Shown: positions 54,373 through 63,055, numbered from the stretch's first letter. The stretch: 64,000 nt of DNA from Jiella pacifica (GCF_010500815.1 NZ_JAAAMG010000005.1:216420-280419); one strand, 5' to 3'. Notes: generated from the letters alone by a model not told the origin. Numbers and translations are program-made.

Positions 54373-54525
54373 TCACACGAATTTTCGCGACAGGCCGTGA
54401 AGCTCCAGTTTCCGGTAGAGCGTCGGTCGTGAAATTCCGAGCCGCCGCGCGACCTTGCTGATGTTGCCGTTCTCCGCTCCGAGCGCCTGAAGCAAGGTCT
54501 CGCGCTCGGCATCGGCCAGGCGCGA
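54373..54525 (-). pseudogene. Fis-type helix-turn-helix remnant of a sigma-54 activator
   Basis: About 48 residues, ADAERETLLQALGAENGNIS and then KVARRLGISRPTLYRKLELH, make up the C-terminal Fis-type domain of NtrC/AcoR-type activators. The stop is intact, but the AAA+ and sensor domains that should precede it are gone. The sequence upstream belongs to a remnant on the other strand. It is too short to be a free-standing Fis protein. Confidence 0.7.
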
Positions 54526-54529
54526 ATTG

Positions 54530-54785
54530 CATCGACTGCTTCTACGCCCCGCCACGCCAATCGTCCACCACGTCGACTATTCCGCGATCGACATCCATAA
54601 CCTCAACTGGATCGTCGAACATTGCGGGGCGCCGCGTCTCGATGACTTCTGCTGGATCGCGACACAGGAGACGAACGTCTATGGCGGCTTCGCTTTCGTC
54701 CTGCGGTTCATCCATTCGCGACCGCGCCACTTCGCCGGGATGATCGCCGAGCTCTTGTTCTGGATCGAGCCGGATAAGATCCGCC
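54530..54785 (+). pseudogene. Amidohydrolase-family (TIM-barrel) remnant
   Basis: On the plus strand the frame reads DIHNLNWIVEHCGAPRLDDF, QETNVYGGFAFVL and HSRPRHFAGMIAELLFWIEP, ending at DKI. This pattern matches the metal-dependent amidohydrolase_2 family (an IVEHCG-like strand, then the region ahead of the FGSD-type motif), with strong GC at third codon positions. Start and end are missing: the left side abuts the Fis remnant and the right side loses homology after DKI, just where the catalytic Asp motif should come. The parent would be a decarboxylase or hydrolase of small acids. Confidence 0.55.
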
Positions 54786-54925
54786 GCCGAGCCGCTTCCG
54801 TTTTCCGAATACCGGCAGACGAGGACGTCGGCGCATTCGCCCGCCGAACACATGCGATCGATCCCGATGGGATCGGATCTGGCGACGCCGCGGGTCCCGT
54901 TCATGTTCAGCATACCGCGACCCGG
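54786..54925. other. Short unassigned stretch between the amidohydrolase remnant and the GntR gene
   Basis: A minus-strand frame from 54913 begins MLNMNGTRGVARSDPIGIDR and has coding-like composition for about 40 codons before running into the remnant. It could be the start of a gene lost downstream of the regulator. I do not recognise it. Confidence 0.3.
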
Positions 54926-55588
54926 CTAGAGATTGCTGCAAAACTTGTCGAGATAGAATTTCTTGGCGGGCTGGATGTGCTCCACGCAGATGTCGGCGAG
55001 TTGCTCGAGGCGCTCCCCCTCGATCGCCTCGATGATCGCGACATGTTCGAGCTTGGCCCTGTCGACCAGTTCGGTGACGCTGAGGCCGTGGGATCGGATG
55101 CCATGGGTCTTGGCGTCGGTGGCGGCGATCGCCTCGATCAGATAGGCGTTGCCCGTTCCCTCGAACAGGATGCGGTGGAATTCGGCGTTGGTCTGAAAGA
55201 TCGCCAGGAGATCGCGCCGGTCGAACGCGTCGCGATGCGCTTCCTGGGCCTCTTGAAGCCGTTCGAACCACGCAGCGTCCGGCGGCAGCCGGATGCGCAG
55301 GGCGCCCTCCCGATGCAGGATGGCCCGCAGGAGATAGAGATCCTCGACCTCTTGGCGCGAGAAATAGCGCACCGCCGCGCCCCGGTTCGGCAGTTTCTCG
55401 ACGATCCCCCGCCGTTCGAGTTCGACGAGCGCCGCCCGGACCACGTGCCGCTTGGCATTGAAGCCGACCATGAACTCGTCTTCGTAAAGCCGCTGCTTGG
55501 GAAGATAACGGCCGAAGATGATGTCGCGTTCGAGCTCGGAGACGACCCGGGCCACCGCTTCGGCGGTCCTGCTTCCATGTTTCGACAA
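54926..55588 (-). CDS. GntR-family transcriptional regulator, FCD subfamily
   Basis: A 220-residue regulator with the winged helix SELERDIIFGRYLPKQRLYE and FNAKRHVVRAALVELERRGI. The FCD effector domain has LYLLRAILHREGALRIRLPP, a metal-binding Asn/Glu-His region (TNAEFHRILFEGTGNAYLIE) and a final His (ICVEHIQPAKKF). A TTG start at 55588, preceded by GAGGGGG, is preferred: the other TTG at 55612 would place the start inside a palindrome. Divergent from the dehydrogenase-TctCAB operon, which it most likely controls in response to an organic acid. Confidence 0.85.
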   Translation of the reverse strand: MSKHGSRTAEAVARVVSELERDIIFGRYLPKQRLYEDEFMVGFNAKRHVVRAALVELERRGIVEKLPNRGAAVRYFSRQEVEDLYLLRAILHREGALRIRLPPDAAWFERLQEAQEAHRDAFDRRDLLAIFQTNAEFHRILFEGTGNAYLIEAIAATDAKTHGIRSHGLSVTELVDRAKLEHVAIIEAIEGERLEQLADICVEHIQPAKKFYLDKFCSNL

Positions 55589-55603
55589 ATCGTCCCCCTC
55601 GCC

Positions 55604-55617
55604 GATTATCAATAATC
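55604..55617. promoter_or_regulatory. Palindromic operator candidate between gntR and the TTT operon
   Basis: GATTAT-CA-ATAATC, a perfect 6-bp inverted repeat with a two-base centre, in an AT-rich island and 16 bases upstream of the preferred GntR start. Its size fits a GntR dimer. It would permit autoregulation and control of the divergent operon. Confidence 0.55.
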
Positions 55618-55799
55618 TTATTACCGCTTAAAGCGATGAAGTTTGCGACGCAAATGGCGCTCGTAAAACTCTTGCGCCGCCCCCGCCCGCTCGTATGGTC
55701 GCCACCTCACCGACCGAGGAAGGACTGGCGCTCCAGCCATCGCCGGCCCGGATGCCCCTCCCGCGGCCCCCACAGCGGGCAATAGCAATGGATCTCCTC

Positions 55800-56885
55800 A
55801 TGCCGCGTTACGACATCGTCACGATCGAAGGTGACGGAATCGGCCCCGAAGTCGCCCAAGCCGCCATTCGGGTTCTGCGCGAAGCCGTCGGCGAGAACGT
55901 GCTCCACTTCATCGATGCGCCGGGCGGCGCCGCCCATTACGCCCGCAGCGGCGATGTGCTTCCGGACGAAACGTTGAGGCTGTGCCGCGAGAGCCATGCG
56001 ATCCTCCACGGCGCTGCCGGCCTGCCGGAGATCACCTATCCCGACGGCACGGAAGTCGGCAACGAGCTGCATCTGCAGCTCCGCTTCAAGCTCGATCTCT
56101 ATGCCAACGTCCGTCCGATCAAGCTTCTGGCCGGTGTCGGATCGCCGCTCGCCGCGCGCGAGACCATCGACATCGACTACGTCATCATCCGCGAGAACAC
56201 CGAGGGCCTCTATGCCAGCCGCGGCGCCGGCGTCGTCCTGCGCAACGAGTTTGCAACCGACACTCTGGTCGTCAGCCGCAAGGGCGTCGAGCGCGTCGCC
56301 CGATTCGCCTTCAACCTGTCGCGCAAGCGCGACGGCGCGCCCCGTGACGGCAAACGCCGGGTCACGGTCTGCGACAAGGCCAACATCCTGCGCTCCTACG
56401 CCTTCTTCCGCGCGGTTTGCCAGGAGGTCGCCGGCGACTATCCCGACGTCGAGATCGACTACGCCTATGCCGACGCGATCACCGTCCACATGCTGAAGAA
56501 GCCCGACTTCTACGACGTGATCGTCGCCGAGAACATGTTCGGCGACATCATCTCCGATCTCGGCGCGGCGACCGTCGGCGGCCTCGGCATCGCGCCGTCC
56601 GGCGAAGTGGGCGATACGCACGGCCTCTTCCAGGGCGCCCACGGCTCGGCGCCCGACATCGCCGGCCAGAACGCCGCGAGCCCCCTGGCGATGATCCTTT
56701 CCGGCGCCCTGATGCTCGATTGGCTGGCCGACAAGCATGCCGACGAGGCCCTGGCCGGCGCCGCTGATCGCATTCGCCAAGCAGTCGCGACGAGCCTTTC
56801 CGAGGGACACGCCATTCCGCGCGATCTGGGAGGTTCGGCCAGCTGCACCGAGGTGACCGACGCGGTCTGCCGGGCGCTCGGATGA
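55800..56885 (+). CDS. Isocitrate/isopropylmalate/tartrate dehydrogenase-family enzyme
   Basis: A 361-residue beta-decarboxylating dehydrogenase. VTIEGDGIGPEVAQAAIRVL is the N-terminal motif. LRFKLDLYANVRPIKLL holds substrate-binding Arg residues, DYVIIRENTEGLYASRGAGV the substrate loop, and RRVTVCDKANILRSYAFFRA the catalytic Lys. The metal-binding Asp residues lie in AENMFGDIISDLGAATVGGL, and HGSAPDIAGQNAASPLAMIL is the NAD-binding segment. The family oxidises and often decarboxylates a 2-hydroxy acid such as isopropylmalate, tartrate or homoisocitrate. First gene of an eight-gene operon with an acid importer, so a catabolic tartrate- or malate-like substrate is likelier than leucine synthesis. 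An ATG at 55788 would add four residues. Confidence 0.85.
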   Translation: MPRYDIVTIEGDGIGPEVAQAAIRVLREAVGENVLHFIDAPGGAAHYARSGDVLPDETLRLCRESHAILHGAAGLPEITYPDGTEVGNELHLQLRFKLDLYANVRPIKLLAGVGSPLAARETIDIDYVIIRENTEGLYASRGAGVVLRNEFATDTLVVSRKGVERVARFAFNLSRKRDGAPRDGKRRVTVCDKANILRSYAFFRAVCQEVAGDYPDVEIDYAYADAITVHMLKKPDFYDVIVAENMFGDIISDLGAATVGGLGIAPSGEVGDTHGLFQGAHGSAPDIAGQNAASPLAMILSGALMLDWLADKHADEALAGAADRIRQAVATSLSEGHAIPRDLGGSASCTEVTDAVCRALG

Positions 56886-56949
56886 GTGTCCGGATTCGAG
56901 CCGGCCGCTAGAGCCGGTCACTACCAAGTCCATTCATGGGAGGAACAGA

Positions 56950-57921
56950 ATGTTTACCAGACGTCTTTTTGCCGGAGCCTTGGCCCTCGGCGCGACGAGC
57001 CTGATGCTCGCACCGGCCTTCGCCCAGACCTCGGGCGGCTATCCGGACAAGCCGATCAACTACATCGTCGTCTTCAATGCCGGCGGCGCGTCGGATCTCG
57101 CCGCACGGATGCAGCAGAAGTACTTCGAGGCGGAGATCGGCGTTGGGGCCGTCGTCCAGTACATGCCCGGCGGCGGCGGCGCGCAGGGCTGGGCACGCCT
57201 CAACTCCATGGAGCCCGACGGCTACACGATCATGGGGACCAACCTGCCCCACAACATCCTCCAGCCCATGGCCGCCGATGTCGGCTATGAGACCGACGAC
57301 ATCGCCACGGTCAACTTCTTCCAGTACACGCCCAGCATCGTCGTCGTTCCCAAGGACAGCCAGTTCAAGACACTCGACGATCTGATCGCCTACGCCAAGG
57401 AGAATCCCGGCAGCCTCACCTTCTCCGGCTCGGGGTCCAATTCCGGCGATCAGGTCATGAAGGAGCGCTTCGATCAGGTGGCCGAGGTCGTCACGACCTA
57501 CATTCCCTTCAGCGGCACGAGCCCGGCCACCGCAGCGCTGCTCGGAAACCAGGTCCAGGCATCGGTCACCTACACCACCGAGGGCGTGAACCAGGGCGAC
57601 CAGCTGCGGGTGCTGGCCGTGGCGGCCGACGAACGCCTGCCGGCGCTTCCCGACGCGCCGACCTTCAAGGAGCTGGGCTACGATCTGGTCGGCGGCGCCT
57701 ATCGTGGCGTCGCGGTGCCGAACGGGACGCCGGAGGAGCGCCGCCAGGAAGTCTCCGGGATGATCTCCAAGATCAGCCAGAACGCCGAGTTCAAGCAGGA
57801 GATGGAACAGGCCGGCTTCGTCCCGGTCGACATCACCTATTCCGAGATCCCGGAATTCATCGCGGAGCAGACGGAGATCTACACGTCGGTCGCCGAGCCG
57901 CTCGGGCTGATCGACAAGTAA
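56950..57921 (+). CDS. tctC: Tripartite tricarboxylate transporter, periplasmic binding protein TctC
   Basis: A 323-residue secreted protein with a signal peptide cut near APAFAQ. The Bug/TctC core is GYPDKPINYIVVFNAGGASD, GGGGAQGWARLNSMEPDGY, SGSGSNSGDQVMKERF and FSGTSPATAALLGNQVQASV. A strong GGGAGG precedes the ATG. It differs clearly from the other TctC of this window, so the two systems should carry different acids. A short perfect hairpin separates it from tctA. Confidence 0.92.
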   Translation: MFTRRLFAGALALGATSLMLAPAFAQTSGGYPDKPINYIVVFNAGGASDLAARMQQKYFEAEIGVGAVVQYMPGGGGAQGWARLNSMEPDGYTIMGTNLPHNILQPMAADVGYETDDIATVNFFQYTPSIVVVPKDSQFKTLDDLIAYAKENPGSLTFSGSGSNSGDQVMKERFDQVAEVVTTYIPFSGTSPATAALLGNQVQASVTYTTEGVNQGDQLRVLAVAADERLPALPDAPTFKELGYDLVGGAYRGVAVPNGTPEERRQEVSGMISKISQNAEFKQEMEQAGFVPVDITYSEIPEFIAEQTEIYTSVAEPLGLIDK

Positions 57922-57934
57922 GAGCTGTCGGCGG

Positions 57935-57952
57935 GCCGGTCGTTCGACCGGC
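57935..57952 (+). terminator. GC hairpin after tctC (attenuator or mRNA-stabilising)
   Basis: Perfect 7-bp stem GCCGGTC/GACCGGC with loop GTTC, 13 bases past the stop codon, without a T tract. Same arrangement as after the other binding-protein genes in the window. Confidence 0.5.
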
Positions 57953-57979
57953 TCGTCCCTTTCGGCGCGGGAGGCGGCC

Positions 57980-59524
57980 ATGGAAATTCTGGGATACTTT
58001 TCGAATGCCTTGGAGCCGACCAATCTCCTCCTCGCGCTTTTCGGGGTCGCGGTCGGAACCTTGATCGGCGCGTTGCCGGGACTGTCGGCGACTATGTCGC
58101 TCGCGGTGCTGGTGCCCTTCACTTTCACCATGGACCCGGCGTCCGGGCTGGTCATGCTCGGCGCGATCTATACCGGCGCCCTCTATGGCGGCGCCTATGC
58201 GGCCATCCTCGTCAACACGCCGGGCACGCCCTCGGCGATCGCCACCACCTTCGACGGCTTCCCGATGGCCAAGCGCGGCGACGGGGCATTGGCAGTCACG
58301 CTCGCGACCCTGGTTTCCGTCTTCGGCGGCCTGACGGGGGCCCTGATGCTGCTTCTCCTCGCGCCGCCCCTCGCCCGGGTCGCGCTGCAGTTCGGGCCGG
58401 CCGAATATTTCTGGCTCGCCATTCTTGGGCTGACGCTGATCGCGGCGCTTTCGGTCGGCAATCAGCTGAAGGGGCTCGTGGCAGCGCTCTTCGGCCTGAT
58501 GCTGTCCATGGTCGGCGTCGCGACGGTGGGCGGCGATCTGCGCCTCACCTTCGGCACCAATGCCCTCATCGGCGGCATCAACGTCGTCGCCGGACTGATC
58601 GGGATCTATTGCATTCCGGTGCTCTTCGACCTCGTGCGGACCGCCGATCCCCATCTCGATCCGCCGCAAGGATCGCACGTCGCCGGCTTTCGCCTGCGCG
58701 AGGCCTTCTCGATCCTCGGGCGCAACAAGTTCAACCTCGTCCGCAGCTCGGTGGTGGGAACGCTCATCGGCATTCTGCCCGGTGCCGGCGGCTCGATCGC
58801 CAGTCTGATCACCTATTCGGCGGCCCAGCGCGCCTCCAAGGACAAAGACAGCTTCGGCAAGGGCAACCCCGCCGGGATCATCGCGACGGAATCGGCCAAC
58901 AACGCCACCGTCGGGGGCGGCTTCGTGCCCACCCTCGTCCTCGGCATCCCCGGCACCCCGCCGGACGCCATCATCCTCGGCGCCTTGCTCGTGCAGGGGA
59001 TCAAGATCGGGCCGACGCTGTTCACCGAACAGGCCGAGATCACCTACACCTTCATTGCCGGACTGATCCTGGCGACGCTGTTCATGCTGCCGGTGGGACT
59101 TCTGATCGGGCGCTACGCCTATCGCAGCATCGCCTCGATCCCCAAGGCCGCGCTGGTTCCCTCGATCGCCTTCCTGACCGTGGTCGGCAGCTATTCCATC
59201 CAGAACAACTGGTACGACGTGGTCATCATGCTGGTGCTCGGCGTCATCGCCTGGCTCATCAAGGAAGTGGGCTATCCGACCTCGCCGATCGCGCTCGGCC
59301 TCGTCCTCGGCTCGATCGCCGAGCAGGGCTTCGTGCAGACCTTCCTGATCGGACGGGCGCAGGGAGACATCGTCGGGCGCTTCTTCCAGAGCCCGATCTC
59401 GCTGTTCCTCGTCACGATCATCGTCATGGGACTTCTGGGGCCTGCCCTGCGCTCCTTGTGGAAGGCACGGCGCCGGCAAAGACATCCGGCCACCGAAGCC
59501 GGCCGATCGGAGGCATCGAAGTGA
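57980..59524 (+). CDS. tctA: Tripartite tricarboxylate transporter, large permease TctA
   Basis: A 514-residue membrane protein with about 12 helices. Signature repeats: GTLIGALPGLSATMSLAVLV with ALYGGAYAAILVNTPGTPSA in the first half, and GTLIGILPGAGGSIASLITY with LVLGIPGTPPDAIILGALLV in the second. It forms the channel for the second TTT importer. The tctB GTG overlaps its stop (GTGA). The order C-A-B differs from the C-B-A order of the other TTT system. Confidence 0.95.
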   Translation: MEILGYFSNALEPTNLLLALFGVAVGTLIGALPGLSATMSLAVLVPFTFTMDPASGLVMLGAIYTGALYGGAYAAILVNTPGTPSAIATTFDGFPMAKRGDGALAVTLATLVSVFGGLTGALMLLLLAPPLARVALQFGPAEYFWLAILGLTLIAALSVGNQLKGLVAALFGLMLSMVGVATVGGDLRLTFGTNALIGGINVVAGLIGIYCIPVLFDLVRTADPHLDPPQGSHVAGFRLREAFSILGRNKFNLVRSSVVGTLIGILPGAGGSIASLITYSAAQRASKDKDSFGKGNPAGIIATESANNATVGGGFVPTLVLGIPGTPPDAIILGALLVQGIKIGPTLFTEQAEITYTFIAGLILATLFMLPVGLLIGRYAYRSIASIPKAALVPSIAFLTVVGSYSIQNNWYDVVIMLVLGVIAWLIKEVGYPTSPIALGLVLGSIAEQGFVQTFLIGRAQGDIVGRFFQSPISLFLVTIIVMGLLGPALRSLWKARRRQRHPATEAGRSEASK

Positions 59525-59988
59525 CCTTGCTTCTCTCGAACTTCGCTCCGCCGCTCTGCTTCATCGCCCTGTCGGTCTTCGTCTGGACAGACGCGGATCG
59601 GTACACGGCTCTCGGCTCGGTGTTTCCGCGCACCATGGCCGCGGCGATGGCGATCTGCTCGGTGCTGATCCTGATCCGCTCCGCCGCCGTTCTTCGGGCA
59701 AACGGGCGGACGTCTTCGCCAGCCGAACGCGGCGGGACCGAATCCCTGGGGCGGCCGCTGTCGCTCCTGGTGGTCTTCGGCCTCTGGTTGTTCGCGATGA
59801 ACACGATCGGCTTCATCGTCTCGAGTGCCGTCGCCTTCGTCGCCCTGACCCTGATCGCCGAGCGCGAGACCTTCGCGCCGAAACGGCTGCTCCTGATCAT
59901 GGTCGTCGGCATTGGCGGGATCGTCGGCGTCGCGGCGCTCATGTCCGACGTGCTCATGGTGCCGCTGCCACGGGGCATTCTGTTTTAA
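59521..59988 (+). CDS. tctB: Tripartite tricarboxylate transporter, small permease TctB
   Basis: A 155-residue protein with four predicted membrane helices (for example PLSLLVVFGLWLFAMNTIGF and LLLIMVVGIGGIVGVAALMS), starting with GTG inside the tctA stop. Assigned by topology and its coupling to tctA, since sequence conservation in TctB is low. Confidence 0.88.
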   Translation: MTLLLSNFAPPLCFIALSVFVWTDADRYTALGSVFPRTMAAAMAICSVLILIRSAAVLRANGRTSSPAERGGTESLGRPLSLLVVFGLWLFAMNTIGFIVSSAVAFVALTLIAERETFAPKRLLLIMVVGIGGIVGVAALMSDVLMVPLPRGILF

Positions 59989-60051
59989 TGCCGAAAGACG
60001 TCCGCACGGGCGGGCGATACCGAACGAACTGAAGCGAGGGGAGGTCTCATC

Positions 60052-61188
60052 ATGGCTGACGGCGCGAGCACGACGGGGCAAAGAACCGAGCGCGAGACGT
60101 TCGATCTGCCGGTCGAGGCCGCAGACGCCAAGACGGTGCGCGTCCAGCAGGCGCCGCTCCGGGAGATGGTGGAGACCCTGCTCGTCAGGCTCTCGGTGCC
60201 GACCAAGGACGCCGGCATCGTCGCGAGATCCCTGGTGTCGGCGGATTTGCGCGGCATGAATTCCCACGGGGTGCTCAGGCTCCCCGTCTATCTGCGGCGG
60301 CTGCGCATCGGCGGCATCAATCCGAACGCCGAGGCTGAAATCGTTCGCGAGACGGAGGGCACGGCGTTGCTCGACGGCGATGCGGGCCTCGGCTCGGTGC
60401 TGACGGCGCGTGCCATGGAAATGGCGATCCGAAAGGCCAAGGGGCGCGGCATCGGCGCCGTCGGCGTGCACAATTCGAACCACAATGGCGAGGGCGCCTT
60501 CTACGCCAGCCAGGCGATCGAAGCGGGCATGATCGGCATCGCCACCACCAACGCCTCGCCGATCATGCCCGCCTGGGGCGGCACGACGCCGATCACCGGG
60601 CCGCTGCCGATCACCATCGGCGTTCCGGCCGGGCGCCACCCACCGATCATCTTCGACGCGGCGCTCGGCATGAGCTCCCGGGGGAAGATCCTGCAACATG
60701 CCGAAGAGGGGCGGCCGCTTCCCGACGGCTGGCTGGTCGACAAGGACGGGCGGCCGACCAACGATCCCGAATGGGTTCGAAACGGCGGCTGGATCCTGCC
60801 GATCGGCGGGCACAAGGGCTGGGGCCTGATCCTCGCCTGCGAGATCCTGACCGGCGTCCTGATGGGCGGCGCCTTCGGCACCGAATTGACCAACCTCTAC
60901 GACGATCTGGATACGCCCCAGCGCAACAGCCATTTCGTCCTCGCGATCGACGTCGCAGCCTTTCTCGATCCGGTTGCCTTCCGGGCCCGGATGGACGGCT
61001 ATGTCGATCTCCTGAAGGCATCCGCCCCCGCCCCCGGATCGGACGGCGTGCGCATGCCCGGCGAGCGCGAGCACGAAATGGAGCAGGATCAGAGCCTGAA
61101 CGGCATCGCTCTCCAGCGCGGTGTGCTGCGGGAGATCGTCGAGATCGCGAATGAAATGGGAGTGACGGTTCATGTCGCAGAACGCTGA
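60052..61188 (+). CDS. Malate/L-lactate/ureidoglycolate dehydrogenase (LDH2 family)
   Basis: A 378-residue NAD(P)-dependent dehydrogenase of the LDH2/MDH2 fold, unrelated to ordinary Rossmann lactate dehydrogenases. It has SADLRGMNSHGVLRLPVYLR (catalytic His in SHG), IGAVGVHNSNHNGEGAFYAS, ATTNASPIMPAWGGTTPITG and GGWILPIGGHKGWGLILACE. It has an N-terminal extension of about 30 residues before the fold. Family members oxidise L-malate, L-sulfolactate, ureidoglycolate or 2,3-diketogulonate-type 2-hydroxy acids. It overlaps the RraA-like gene by 17 bases, so both are translated together. Confidence 0.88.
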   Translation: MADGASTTGQRTERETFDLPVEAADAKTVRVQQAPLREMVETLLVRLSVPTKDAGIVARSLVSADLRGMNSHGVLRLPVYLRRLRIGGINPNAEAEIVRETEGTALLDGDAGLGSVLTARAMEMAIRKAKGRGIGAVGVHNSNHNGEGAFYASQAIEAGMIGIATTNASPIMPAWGGTTPITGPLPITIGVPAGRHPPIIFDAALGMSSRGKILQHAEEGRPLPDGWLVDKDGRPTNDPEWVRNGGWILPIGGHKGWGLILACEILTGVLMGGAFGTELTNLYDDLDTPQRNSHFVLAIDVAAFLDPVAFRARMDGYVDLLKASAPAPGSDGVRMPGEREHEMEQDQSLNGIALQRGVLREIVEIANEMGVTVHVAER

Positions 61189-61867
61189 AGACTGGCTGGA
61201 ACGGCTGGCCAAGCTCGAGACCGGCCTCGTCAGCGACGTGATGGACGAGGCGGGCGTGCCGAACCATGCGCTCGCCTCGTCGCTCCGGCCGATAGCCCCG
61301 CACGGAGTGGTCGCGGGACGGGCCGCCTGCCTGCAGGGCGCCCCGACGCTCAGCGCCGTCAATCCGGCCAAGCCGATGCCGGCCGACACGCTCGAAAGCG
61401 TCTGCGCTCCGGGCACCATCCTCTTCATCGAGACCGGCGGCTTCACCTCCGGCGCGGTGCTCGGCGGCTTCATGGCCTACAGCGTCCAGCGCGCCGGCTG
61501 CCGTGCCATCGTGACCAGCGGCGCGGTGCGGGACGCCGACGAGATCCGCGGCTACGGCATGCCCTGCCATTGTGCTCAAGTGGTGCCGAACAACGCCGCC
61601 CGGCGCTGGCGCCTGACGGCCAGGGACGTTTCGGTCGCCATGCCGTCGCTGCTCGGCGGAACGCTCACCGTCGCGCCCTTGGATTACGTTCTCGCCGACG
61701 GTGACGGGATCGTCGTCATTCCCCAGGCGATCGCGCCGCAGATCATCGAGGACGCGGAAACCCTCGGCAGGATCGAGCGTGCGATCGCCGCCGAAATGCG
61801 GGCCGGCGGCGAACGCCACGCGGTCTTCGCCCGCAATCCGCGCTTCGACCACGTCCGGCCGGTCTGA
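61172..61867 (+). CDS. RraA/HMG-aldolase family protein (class II pyruvate aldolase type)
   Basis: A 231-residue protein with ETGLVSDVMDEAGVPNHALA, GGFTSGAVLGGFMAYSVQRA and AIVTSGAVRDADEIRGYGMP. The GxxxxAVLGG and AVRD motifs carry the Mg and substrate residues of 4-hydroxy-4-methyl-2-oxoglutarate aldolases, including the Arg-Asp pair. In an operon with dehydrogenases and an acid importer an aldolase or oxaloacetate-decarboxylase role is far likelier than RNase E inhibition. It would release pyruvate from a branched 2-oxo acid. Confidence 0.83.
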   Translation: MSQNAEDWLERLAKLETGLVSDVMDEAGVPNHALASSLRPIAPHGVVAGRAACLQGAPTLSAVNPAKPMPADTLESVCAPGTILFIETGGFTSGAVLGGFMAYSVQRAGCRAIVTSGAVRDADEIRGYGMPCHCAQVVPNNAARRWRLTARDVSVAMPSLLGGTLTVAPLDYVLADGDGIVVIPQAIAPQIIEDAETLGRIERAIAAEMRAGGERHAVFARNPRFDHVRPV

Positions 61868-61965
61868 CCCGGCGACGGCCCGTAGAGGACCGCGGCCCGG
61901 AAAGATGACGCGAGATTGCCCTCGCGGCCAGAACAATACGCAGGATTTGCGAGAGGAAAGCAGCA

Positions 61966-62982
61966 ATGAGTGAAATCACGCCAACTGGCGACCAGGGGTC
62001 CGACGACGGGCTGTGGGTGCCGATCCTCACCCATTACAGCGGCGAGCGTCCCGGCGCGGTCGACATCGAGCGCACCATCGCACATCTCGGAGCCATTCGC
62101 TCCTCGGTCCGCCAGATCATGTTGGCCGGCTCCACCGGCGACGGCTGGGACATCGACGCGGCAGGCTTCGACGCCCTGATCGACCTTGCGGCAAGAGAGG
62201 AGGTCCTGGATCTCGACCTCTCGATCCTGTTCGGCGCACTCTGCCCGACCACCGAAGAGGTGGTGGCGCGTCTGCGACGTCTCGAGGAGCGCCTTCGGGC
62301 CGAACCGGCCTTGTCCGAGCGGTGCAAGGGCGTCGTGGTTTGCCCGCCCGTCGATGCGGCCGCCACACAGGAATCGATCGAGGCCCATTACGACGCCGTC
62401 ATGGCAGAGAGCACGCTGCCGATCGCCGTCTACCAGCTGCCGCAGGTCACCGGCTGCGTGCTGGCGCCGCAGACCTTGGCCAAGCTGTCGCGCTCGCCAA
62501 GGGTGACGATGTTCAAGGACAGTTCCGGGGCCGACGCCGTTGCCGACAGCGGGCTCGACTTCGGCACGGTCTGGATGGTTCGCGGGGCGGAAGGCGGATA
62601 TGCTGAGGCCTTGAAGCCGGTTGGCCCCTATGACGGCTGGCTGCTCAGCACCGGCAATGCCGTCGCCCCTCACCTGCGCGAAATTCTGCGCCTGCGGGAC
62701 GCCGGCCACGCTGCTGCGGCGGGAGAGCTTTCGGACCGGTTGAGCATCGCCATTGCGGCAGCCTTCGAAGCGGCGCAGGGCGAGCCCGGCGCAAACGCCT
62801 TCTCCAACGCCAATCGCGCGATGGACCATATCCAGGCCCACGGATCCGCCTGGCGCGAGCAGCCCCTGCCCCGCAAAGTCGACGGCAACGTCCTCAGCCT
62901 CGAGGTCGTCGAGAAAGTCGAACGGGTCATAACGCCCTTTCTCGACGGTGCCGGCTCGGGCTACATGACGGATCGCGCATAG
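61966..62982 (+). CDS. Dihydrodipicolinate synthase-family aldolase/lyase (DapA-like)
   Basis: A 338-residue class I lyase of the NAL/DHDPS TIM-barrel family. Tyr156 is in AVYQLPQVTG and the Schiff-base Lys184 in VTMFKDSSGADA. The glycine-rich start IMLAGSTGDGWDIDAAGFDA corresponds to the GTTGE loop, with GDG in place of TGE. It also has an unusually long 80-residue helical tail. It would cleave or dehydrate a 2-oxo acid through an imine. This operon has a metal-dependent aldolase (RraA type) as well, so two successive C-C cleavages, or alternative substrates, are possible. Lysine biosynthesis is unlikely in this setting. Confidence 0.83.
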   Translation: MSEITPTGDQGSDDGLWVPILTHYSGERPGAVDIERTIAHLGAIRSSVRQIMLAGSTGDGWDIDAAGFDALIDLAAREEVLDLDLSILFGALCPTTEEVVARLRRLEERLRAEPALSERCKGVVVCPPVDAAATQESIEAHYDAVMAESTLPIAVYQLPQVTGCVLAPQTLAKLSRSPRVTMFKDSSGADAVADSGLDFGTVWMVRGAEGGYAEALKPVGPYDGWLLSTGNAVAPHLREILRLRDAGHAAAAGELSDRLSIAIAAAFEAAQGEPGANAFSNANRAMDHIQAHGSAWREQPLPRKVDGNVLSLEVVEKVERVITPFLDGAGSGYMTDRA

Positions 62983-63055
62983 CCGGTTCAGCGACACCGA
63001 AAGCACAGGGTCGGAAGGGGCCGGAGCAAGCGCCACGGACACAGGAGAGCGCGCG

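Noticed and set aside
55800..56885. Calling the IPMDH-like gene leuB
   Set aside because: There is no leuC or leuD nearby and the operon carries an acid importer and aldolases, so leucine biosynthesis is not supported.
57980..59524. Reading the second TTT system as a duplicate of the first
   Set aside because: Gene order (C-A-B versus C-B-A), signal peptides and core sequences differ too much for a recent duplication; they are separate family members.
59272..61473. A 733-codon minus-strand frame opposite tctB and the LDH2 gene
   Set aside because: It crosses several real plus-strand genes and has no recognisable fold or start signal.
61172..61867. Calling the RraA-like gene an RNase E inhibitor
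   Set aside because: The AVRD metal/substrate motif and the catabolic operon context fit the aldolase branch of the family.
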